From: UBA4416 sp044340865 | GTDB lineage: Bacteria > Bacteroidota > Bacteroidia > B-17B0 > Aurantibacillaceae | Assembly: GCA_044340865.1 (NCBI GenBank) | Contig: JBIISW010000077.1 | Span: 1 to 12,142 of the forward strand | Direction of reading: 5' to 3' | Length of the DNA: 12,142 nucleotides | In this document: positions 7,686-12,142 of the stretch, piece by piece | How positions within the stretch are numbered: position 1 is the first letter of the stretch | How the letters are laid out: every line of letters begins with the position of its first letter | Notes under the pieces: generated by a model | The model's input: only the letters and a program-made list of their open reading frames with translations | Told to the model about the DNA's origin: nothing | The model's database searches: none | Program-made: the position numbers and the translations under genes

Positions 7686-7953
7686 ATGTTTCATAACACT
7701 GCCAAGTCTTATAAATGGGCACTTTTAAACCATCAAAGTATTTGGTTAGTTGATTAATTTATTATTTTTTAATTCCTTATTTTTAGAAATACGGTTGTTT
7801 AACGATTTCAAAAAAATGTTTGAATAGAAACGTATAAAATATATTTCATACTGCATGTTACTTTTTGTATGTTTAAAAATCAAATCATGGAGTCCAGAAC
7901 CCATTATAAAAAACGGAATTAAATAAAACAAGTGGCGACTACGCAAAAACAAA
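7686..7953 (+). other. AT-rich leader region before the lipoprotein gene, no gene seen
   Basis: Together with the terminator this makes a 344-bp gap after dnaE. No supported ORF, tRNA or repeat was seen. The only promoter-like pair is TTTG at 7741-7744 with TATTTTTT at 7763-7770 (18-nt spacer), which would leave a leader of about 180 nt and is weak. Confidence 0.5.
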
Positions 7954-8406
7954 ATGAAAAAAGTAATATTCAAAACAATGATGGTTGTGGTAGTTGCCAT
8001 GGTATTTTCAAGCTGTACAGCATACAACCATAGCATGAGAGAACCAAACACCAGAGTTAATTTAACAAAAAGTGATTTTACCTTGTCGGAGCAAGTAACT
8101 GCAGAGGCAAAGTGTTCCAAAGTATTTGGTATTGATTTTGCAAGGTTATTTACCAAGAAATCGGGTAATGTGCAAGGTGGTGCGGCTGGCATTAGTTTAG
8201 CTAGCATTCCAGTTGTGGGAGGTTTCATAGTTGACAAAACTTCTAGTTATGCCTTGTATGAATTAATGGTTTTAAAGCCGGGGTATGATGTGGTATTTTA
8301 TCCTCAGTATGAAACCAAAGTATTCAAACCGTTTTTAGGAATCGGTTTTATATTTAAAAAAACAACTGTAAAAGCAACAGCACGCTTGGGTAAATTAAAT
8401 AGATAA
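7954..8406 (+). CDS. Small predicted lipoprotein of unknown function
   Basis: This 150-aa protein starts with a basic-hydrophobic signal (MKKVIFKTMMVVVVAMVFSSC). The lipobox is F18-S19-S20-C21, so C21 should be lipidated by the Lgt/LspA pathway. The residues after C21 (TAYNHS) lack the acidic cluster that sends Bacteroidota lipoproteins to the cell surface, so it probably stays facing the periplasm. The mature part has a conserved-looking TAEAKCSKVFGIDFARLF (49-66), a glycine-rich hydrophobic run (75-91, GGAAGISLASIPVVGGF) that could insert in or lie on a membrane, and a C-terminal beta-rich part (PGYDVVFYPQYETK 109-122, TTVKATARLGKL 137-148). The general pattern reminds me of small TRL-like Bacteroidota lipoproteins, but I cannot assign a family. 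It stands alone between two terminators. The ATG is chosen because it gives a complete signal peptide. Confidence 0.85.
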   Translation: MKKVIFKTMMVVVVAMVFSSCTAYNHSMREPNTRVNLTKSDFTLSEQVTAEAKCSKVFGIDFARLFTKKSGNVQGGAAGISLASIPVVGGFIVDKTSSYALYELMVLKPGYDVVFYPQYETKVFKPFLGIGFIFKKTTVKATARLGKLNR

Positions 8407-8448
8407 TTTACCAGTACCTGCAATCATTAGAAATCATGAAGTGATTTT

Positions 8449-8479
8449 AAAACACCTATCACATGATAGGTGTTTTTTT
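8449..8479 (+). terminator. Rho-independent terminator after the lipoprotein gene
   Basis: The arms 8449-8460 and 8465-8476 pair perfectly (12 bp) around the 4-nt loop ACAT, with T residues running to 8479. A smaller hairpin (AAATCA 8431-8436 with TGATTT 8442-8447) sits just upstream. The stop codon of the lipoprotein gene is 43 nt before the main stem. Confidence 0.88.
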
Positions 8480-8507
8480 ATTCCAAAAAATACTCTTTAA
8501 AATACGG

Positions 8508-8538
8508 TTTGCAAAACACCTGAATAAGGCTTACCTTG
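8508..8538 (+). promoter_or_regulatory. Promoter of the dipeptidyl peptidase III gene
   Basis: TTTG (8508-8511) and TACCTTG (8532-8538) are separated by 20 nt, fitting the Bacteroidota -33/-7 arrangement (TTTG, then TAnnTTTG) with one T fewer in the -7 box. The ATG lies 20 nt downstream, giving a short leader. Confidence 0.6.
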
Positions 8539-8558
8539 TAATATAAAAATATTGATAC

Positions 8559-10643
8559 ATGAAAAAACGAATTATGTTACCCATTACTGTATTGTTGCTT
8601 CAAGGCACGGTACACAGCCAAACGAAACCTATGCCAACCAAAGAAAGTGTGAAACAAGCGGCTATTGCTTTAGATAAAGCAAGGCCATTTCAATATGTAT
8701 CGGAGCAATTTGCCGATTTAAGAATTTTACGTTATCAAATTCCAGGTTTCGAAACTTTGAATTTAAAACAAAAAGAATTGTTGTATTATTTATCCGAAGC
8801 CGCATTATGTGGTAGAGACATTATTTGGGATCAAAATTACAAACACAATTTATTAATCCGTAAAACGATTGATGCCATGGTACTTGGTTATACGGGCGAT
8901 ATGCATGCACCAGAATATAAATTATTTGAAGTATACGCGAAGCGTTTGTGGTTTAGCAGAGGGATTCATCACCATTACAGTAGTGCAAAATTTATACCAG
9001 CATGTAGTCCAGATTATTTTAATCAATTATTGAAGGCAACTGATGTAAAAAACTTACCATTAAAAGAAGGAGAAAGCATTACAAAGTTTGCAGAAAAAAT
9101 GACTGCTCTGATTTTTGATCCAACAGTGGCAGAAAAAAAAGTATGTTTGGATGCTGATAAAGATTTGATTTTAAGTTCTTCTGTCAATTTTTACGAAGGT
9201 GTAAATCAAGCTGAAGCTACCGCATTTTATGAAAAAATGGCTAACACAGAGCCAAAACCAAAAGAAATGATTGGCTTAAATAGTAAGTTGGTAAAAGAGA
9301 ATGGTGCCATCGTTGAAAAAGTTTGGAAAGTAGGCGGCATGTATTCTTCTGCCATCGAAAAAATTGTTTTTTGGTTAGAGAAAGCAGTAACTGTTGCTGA
9401 AAATGCAAATCAAAAATTGGCCTTAGAAAAATTAGTGCAATTTTATAAATCAGGATCGTTAAAAGATTTTGATGAGTATAATATTGCTTGGGTAAAAGAT
9501 ACCGAAAGTGCTATTGATGTGGTAAATGGATTTATAGAAGTATATGAAGATCCATTAGGAAAAAAAGGTTCGTTCGAATCGGTTGTATCTGTCAAAGATT
9601 TTGAAGCATCCAAACGCATAGCAACGATTGGTGCCAATGCACAATGGTTTGAAGATAATTCAACCTTAATGCCACAACATAAAAAGAAAAACGTCAAAGG
9701 AATTTCTGCTAAGGTAATTAATGCCGTGATGGAAAGTGGCGATTCTGCGCCGTCTACGCCTATTGGTATTAATTTACCAAACAATGAATGGATTAGAGAA
9801 ACGCATGGTTCAAAATCCGTTAATTTAGGAAACATTGTAGAAGCTTATGACATTGCAGCAGGTGGAAGTGTGGTGAATGAATTTTATTTTAATGATGCTA
9901 TTAAGAAAAACGTGTTGAATTATGCAGGCTTAGCTGATAAATTACACACGGATATGCATGAAGTAATTGGACATGCGAGTGGGCAAATTGAACCAGGTGT
10001 TGGACAACCGCACGAAACACTAAAAAATTATGCATCGGCTTTAGAAGAAGGAAGAGCTGATTTAGTGGCTTTGTATTATTTAATGGATAAAAAATTAGTC
10101 AGCTTAGGTGTGATGCCATCTTTAGAATATGGAAAAGCATCGTATGATGAGTACATTACGAAAGGATTGATGATTCAATTATCACGTTTAAAATTGGGTG
10201 ATAATATTGAAGAAGCCCACATGCGTAACCGACAAATGGTTTCTAAATGGGTGTTTGAAAAAGGACAATCAAGTAATGTAATTGAGCAAAAGAATGTAGG
10301 TGGAAAAACATATTTTGTTGTGAATGATTATGAAAAATTACGCGTGTTGTTTGGCGAATTATTAAGAGAAATTCAACGTATTAAGTCGCAAGGAGATTAT
10401 GCCGCAGGAAAGGCTCTGATTGAAAACTATGGTGTTAAAGTTGATTTAGCATTGCATAAAGAAGTGTTAGAACGTTTTGCAAAATTAGAAATGGCACCGT
10501 ACCAAGGATTTATTCAGCCAAAATTAATTCCAGAATATAAAGTTGGCATATTAATAGATGTGAAAGTAGAATATCCAAAAAGCTTTAAACAGCAAATGTT
10601 AGACTACAGTAAAAATTACAGTTATTTACCTGTAGAAAATTAA
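8559..10643 (+). CDS. dpp3: Dipeptidyl peptidase III (zinc metallopeptidase family M49), exported
   Basis: This 694-aa enzyme should remove dipeptides from the N-termini of short peptides. The family signatures are clear: the zinc motif HEVIGH (467-472; ligands H467 and H472, catalytic base E468), the second motif EEGRAD (496-501; third ligand E497), and NLPNNEWIRETHGSKSVNLG (405-424), which matches the substrate-cleft segment of eukaryotic DPP III. H554 (in EEAHMRNRQ) sits where the functionally important histidine of human DPP III (H568) is expected. Where most members have EECRAE or EECRAD, glycine (G498) replaces cysteine. The first 20 residues (MKKRIMLPITVLLLQGTVHS) look like a Sec signal peptide with cleavage before Q21 and no lipobox, so the enzyme is probably periplasmic, unlike the cytosolic eukaryotic form. 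Length is normal for bacterial M49 enzymes (B. thetaiotaomicron about 675 aa). It has its own promoter (8508-8538) and terminator (10724-10753). Likely role: peptide use for nutrition. Confidence 0.96.
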   Translation: MKKRIMLPITVLLLQGTVHSQTKPMPTKESVKQAAIALDKARPFQYVSEQFADLRILRYQIPGFETLNLKQKELLYYLSEAALCGRDIIWDQNYKHNLLIRKTIDAMVLGYTGDMHAPEYKLFEVYAKRLWFSRGIHHHYSSAKFIPACSPDYFNQLLKATDVKNLPLKEGESITKFAEKMTALIFDPTVAEKKVCLDADKDLILSSSVNFYEGVNQAEATAFYEKMANTEPKPKEMIGLNSKLVKENGAIVEKVWKVGGMYSSAIEKIVFWLEKAVTVAENANQKLALEKLVQFYKSGSLKDFDEYNIAWVKDTESAIDVVNGFIEVYEDPLGKKGSFESVVSVKDFEASKRIATIGANAQWFEDNSTLMPQHKKKNVKGISAKVINAVMESGDSAPSTPIGINLPNNEWIRETHGSKSVNLGNIVEAYDIAAGGSVVNEFYFNDAIKKNVLNYAGLADKLHTDMHEVIGHASGQIEPGVGQPHETLKNYASALEEGRADLVALYYLMDKKLVSLGVMPSLEYGKASYDEYITKGLMIQLSRLKLGDNIEEAHMRNRQMVSKWVFEKGQSSNVIEQKNVGGKTYFVVNDYEKLRVLFGELLREIQRIKSQGDYAAGKALIENYGVKVDLALHKEVLERFAKLEMAPYQGFIQPKLIPEYKVGILIDVKVEYPKSFKQQMLDYSKNYSYLPVEN

Positions 10644-10663
10644 AGAATATTTTCTATAACTTT

Positions 10664-10721
10664 GATGAGATTCTGAATTAAGTTCAGAATGACGAAAAAT
10701 TGAATCAAGTTCAAAATGACG
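10664..10721 (+). repeat. Dispersed palindromic repeat, left block (one full, one partial copy)
   Basis: A full copy at 10664-10694 (GATTCTGAAT and AGTTCAGAAT core) is followed by a partial copy at 10701-10721 (TGAATCAAGTTCAAAATGAC). The core GATTCTGAA...TTCAGAATGA is an imperfect palindrome. The first 40 nt (10664-10703) match 11395-11434 at 37 positions. It lies between the DPP III stop and its terminator. This type of repeat is familiar from intergenic DNA of Flavobacteriia. Confidence 0.75.
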
Positions 10722-10723
10722 AA

Positions 10724-10753
10724 AAAAAAGCCCTGAAATTTCAGGGCTTTTTT
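10724..10753. terminator. Bidirectional terminator between dpp3 and the PIN gene
   Basis: This is a 30-bp perfect palindrome: GCCCTGAAA (10730-10738) pairs with TTTCAGGGC (10739-10747), extended by six A and six T. It can end dpp3 on the plus strand and the toxin-antitoxin pair on the minus strand. Almost the same sequence recurs at 11544-11576. Confidence 0.88.
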
Positions 10754-10778
10754 ATGTAAAATAATAAGAATTAAAATA

Positions 10779-11192
10779 TTATTTTCTTTTGTAAGAAATT
10801 AAATCTAATCCTTGGTTTTTATATTTAATAAATTTTTGGTCACTACTAATGAGTGTAATTTTTTCGGATATTGCTTGAGATATGATTAGATGATCAGTTG
10901 GATCGTTATGACCTTCTGTAATTTCTAAATCATTAAATTTTTTAATATGTTCTTTTGTGACATATTTAATAGTAAAATTTAAATCATTTTCAATAAATCC
11001 AAGAGCTGAAATTGATTTAGAGTTTTTATTAGGTTTTATTTTACCGATTTTAAATAAATGGATAAACTCCTGAACACTTGCAGAGCTTACATAAATAATA
11101 TTTTATGAATTGTTGATGATATCTTGAATCGGAAAAGGTAATTCATTAACAAAAATACTAGCTAGTACATTTGTATCTATGTAATATCTCAT
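10779..11192 (-). pseudogene. PIN-domain (VapC-like) toxin gene interrupted by an in-frame stop at codon 30
   Basis: Reading from ATG 11192-11190 to TAA 10781-10779 gives 138 codons in one frame, broken only by a TAA at 11105-11103 (codon 30). On both sides the product is a typical PIN ribonuclease: MRYYIDTNVL (D6), VSSASVQEFIHL (E42), EGHNDPTDHLIISQA (D97, D100) and TLISSDQKF (D118), so all the acidic metal-binding residues survive. Intact PIN toxins are about 130-140 aa and cleave RNA. No Met, GTG or TTG codon occurs between codon 31 and the end, so ordinary re-initiation of the C-terminal part is excluded. The start overlaps the upstream antitoxin stop as ATGA. Apart from the stop the frame is undamaged, which suggests a recent nonsense mutation or a base-call error. 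A peptide of 29 aa is the expected product unless the stop is read through. Confidence 0.85.
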
Positions 11193-11329
11193 TTGTTAAC
11201 TGCTTTCCAATCTGTAACGATACCTATTCCGCCTTTATGTTTTTGCATCCATTGGCCAGCTTTAGAAAGTTTTTTTTGAGTTTCTTTTTTGGTTTTTACA
11301 CCATTCAAATTTTTACTTTTCGTTTCCAT
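11189..11329 (-). CDS. Putative small antitoxin upstream of the PIN gene
   Basis: This 46-aa ORF is too short for standard size cut-offs, but its position supports it: its TGA (11191-11189) overlaps the PIN ATG (11192-11190) as ATGA, the usual coupling in type II toxin-antitoxin operons, and it has a strong promoter right upstream. The N-terminal half is highly basic (METKSKNLNGVKTKKETQKK); the C-terminal half (SKAGQWMQKHKGGIGIVTDW, 22-41) may bind the toxin. It is shorter than most VapB antitoxins (70-90 aa) and I see no clear ribbon-helix-helix or AbrB DNA-binding domain. It could be an unusual short antitoxin or a shortened one. Function is inferred from context alone. Confidence 0.65.
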   Translation of the reverse strand: METKSKNLNGVKTKKETQKKLSKAGQWMQKHKGGIGIVTDWKAVNK

Positions 11330-11333
11330 AAAA

Positions 11334-11365
11334 CAAATTTACAAAATATTGATATTAATTACAAA
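11334..11365 (-). promoter_or_regulatory. Promoter of the antitoxin-PIN operon
   Basis: On the minus strand TTTG (11365-11362), 20 nt, then TAAATTTG (11341-11334) is a perfect match to the Bacteroidota consensus. Only four bases separate the -7 box from the ATG (11329), so the transcript would be leaderless or nearly so. A 9-bp direct repeat, TTACAAAAT on the plus strand (11339-11347 and 11359-11367), is spaced 20 bp apart, and AATAT-TG-ATATT (11345-11356) is an inverted repeat in the spacer; either could bind a self-regulating antitoxin. Confidence 0.65.
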
Positions 11366-11394
11366 ATGGTTTTATGTATTATTTGTTTCACTGT

Positions 11395-11451
11395 GATGAG
11401 ATTCTGAATCAAGTTCAGAATGATCAAAAATTGACCTAAGTTTAGAAAGAT
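11395..11451 (+). repeat. Dispersed palindromic repeat, right block (one full, one decayed copy)
   Basis: A full copy (11395-11424) is followed by a decayed one (11431-11451), in the same order and spacing as the left block at 10664-10721. It lies just upstream of the antitoxin promoter on the minus strand. Confidence 0.7.
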
Positions 11452-11473
11452 AAAACATTCTTAAAACCATCTA

Positions 11474-11504
11474 GTCATGCCGAACTCGATTCGGCATCTT
11501 TTTT
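11474..11504 (+). terminator. Palindromic repeat copy in opposite orientation, terminator-like
   Basis: This copy reads GTCATGCCGAACTCGATTCG at its start. ATGCCGAA (11477-11484) pairs with TTCGGCAT (11490-11497) around CTCGA, followed by a T-run interrupted by one C (11498-11504). It has the look of an intrinsic terminator for plus-strand transcription, but no plus-strand gene lies immediately upstream, so it may simply be a mobile repeat. Confidence 0.55.
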
Positions 11505-11511
11505 AAGTGAG

Positions 11512-11541
11512 GTGAGATTCTGAATCAAGTTCATGATGACG
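11512..11541 (+). repeat. Third same-orientation copy of the palindromic repeat
   Basis: GTGAGATTCTGAATCAAGTT opens this copy, which then diverges (CATGATGACG instead of CAGAATGACG). It leads directly into the hairpin at 11544-11576, as the partial copy at 10701-10721 leads into the hairpin at 10724-10753. Confidence 0.65.
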
Positions 11542-11543
11542 AA

Positions 11544-11576
11544 AAAAAAGCCCTGAAATTATTTCAGGGCTTTTTT
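11544..11576. terminator. Bidirectional terminator downstream of the glycosyltransferase
   Basis: GCCCTGAAA (11550-11558) pairs with TTTCAGGGC (11562-11570), flanked by six A and six T. It ends the minus-strand glycosyltransferase, whose stop is at 11594-11592. The stem is the same as in the terminator at 10724-10753, with three extra loop bases (TTA). Confidence 0.85.
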
Positions 11577-11591
11577 ATAAATAAGAAAAAA

Positions 11592-12142
11592 TTATTTTTT
11601 ACGAATGTAAATTCTGCTTTTTGCTAAACCTAATTTATTAAAAAAGTGTGTGAAAGAAACACCCAAAACACCCATGCCATAGGTAGCACTTCTTCTGAAG
11701 TTGATTGAACTTGCTTCAGGAAAATATTTGGTTGGGCAGGTGATTTCTGCAATTTGAAAACCAGCATAAAAAATTTGCGAAATCATTTGATTATCAAAAA
11801 CAAAATCATCCGAATTTTCGTGGTAACTAATGGTTTCTAAAATCTCACGATTAAACGCTCTGTAACCAGTGTGGTATTCGCTTAATTTTTGATTGATTAA
11901 AATATTTTGTGTTAAGGTTAAGCAACGGTTAAAGATGTATTTATACATCGGCATGCCACCTTTTAAAGCACCTTTTCCTAAAATACGAGATCCAAACACA
12001 GATGGGTAAAGTTCACTTGCAATTAAGTGACTCATACTTTGAATGAGTTTTGGTGTATATTGATAATCAGGGTGCAACATGATGACAATATCAGCACCAA
12101 TTTCTAATGCCTTATTGTAACATGTTTTTTGATTTCCACCAT
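11592..12142 (-). CDS. Family 2 glycosyltransferase, C-terminal part (runs off window)
   Basis: The frame is open to the window edge, giving 182 residues before the stop; the real start is beyond 12142. The in-frame ATG at 12080 is internal because GGNQKTCYNKALEIGADIVI continues the same conserved domain upstream of it. Recognisable GT2 features are the acceptor-site region DIVIMLHPDYQYTPKL, the GSRILGKGALKGGMPMYKYI loop, EYHTGYRAFNREIL and DDFVFDNQMISQ, and the closing CPTKYFPEASSINFRRS. The usual DxD is replaced by H-P-D (in MLHPDYQ), as in a subgroup common in Bacteroidota. The likeness is to dolichol/polyprenyl-phosphate sugar transferases (DPM1-like) that work at the inner membrane, but the sugar and acceptor cannot be told. 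No membrane helix is visible in this part. Its terminator is at 11544-11576. Confidence 0.92.
   Translation of the reverse strand, partial: GGNQKTCYNKALEIGADIVIMLHPDYQYTPKLIQSMSHLIASELYPSVFGSRILGKGALKGGMPMYKYIFNRCLTLTQNILINQKLSEYHTGYRAFNREILETISYHENSDDFVFDNQMISQIFYAGFQIAEITCPTKYFPEASSINFRRSATYGMGVLGVSFTHFFNKLGLAKSRIYIRKK

Noticed and set aside
7746..8237. Long open frame on the minus strand opposite the lipoprotein gene
   Set aside because: It overlaps a plus-strand gene with a convincing lipobox, has low-complexity Lys/Asn/Ile-rich ends and no family signature.
9443..9835. Minus-strand open frame inside the DPP III gene
   Set aside because: Antisense to conserved M49 sequence, with no supporting features.
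11171..11407. Plus-strand open frame across the antitoxin start and promoter
   Set aside because: It overlaps the better supported minus-strand pair, is rich in Phe/Cys from A/T-rich antisense codons, and has no signature.
10664..11541. Possible CRISPR array
   Set aside because: Copies vary in sequence, orientation and spacing, and a coding pair lies between them; this is a dispersed palindromic repeat.
12078..12080. ATG at 12080 as start of the glycosyltransferase
   Set aside because: The same frame continues upstream with conserved GT2 sequence to the window edge, so this Met is internal.

Overview
The window looks like chromosomal DNA of an AT-rich member of the Bacteroidota, probably in or near the flavobacterial or sphingobacterial lineages. 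Four things point there: a DnaE with a DnaQ-like exonuclease fused to its N-terminus, a membrane protein carrying the GldL-type FKxMHWP motif, promoters of the TTTG-N20-TAnnTTTG kind with no Shine-Dalgarno sequences, and dispersed palindromic repeats of the type (a/g)TCATnC.GAACT.GATTC.GnAT. This is inferred from protein and motif recognition; no database search was possible.

Layout. Bases 1-1194 (minus) hold the N-terminal 398 codons of a YyaL/DUF255 thioredoxin-fold protein. A 15-bp perfect hairpin (1224-1263) separates it from a two-gene minus-strand operon (2759-1275): a PadR-family repressor directly abutting a five-helix membrane protein. That protein has a HAAS-like N-terminus, two GldL-like modules and a helical C-terminal part that may resemble the start of GldM. 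A 362-bp divergent intergenic region with several ATGT/ACAT palindromes follows. Then comes dnaE (3122-7609), the replicative DNA polymerase III alpha subunit, with its own exonuclease domain, a PHP domain missing expected metal ligands, and an in-frame dispersed palindromic repeat. Next are a small lipoprotein of unknown role (7954-8406) and a secreted dipeptidyl peptidase III (8559-10643), each with its own terminator or promoter.

The accessory stretch is 10664-11576: a small toxin-antitoxin-like pair on the minus strand. It consists of a 46-aa putative antitoxin and a PIN-domain VapC-like toxin that carries an in-frame ochre stop at codon 30. The pair is bracketed by two partly duplicated blocks of palindromic repeat plus a near-identical hairpin terminator. 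The window ends inside a family 2 glycosyltransferase on the minus strand (11592-12142).

The genes do not form one pathway. Most are housekeeping genes with their own transcription signals. The clearest functional unit is PadR plus its membrane partner. The best leads are that membrane protein, the nonsense-interrupted PIN toxin inside its repeat bracket, and the palindromic element inside dnaE.
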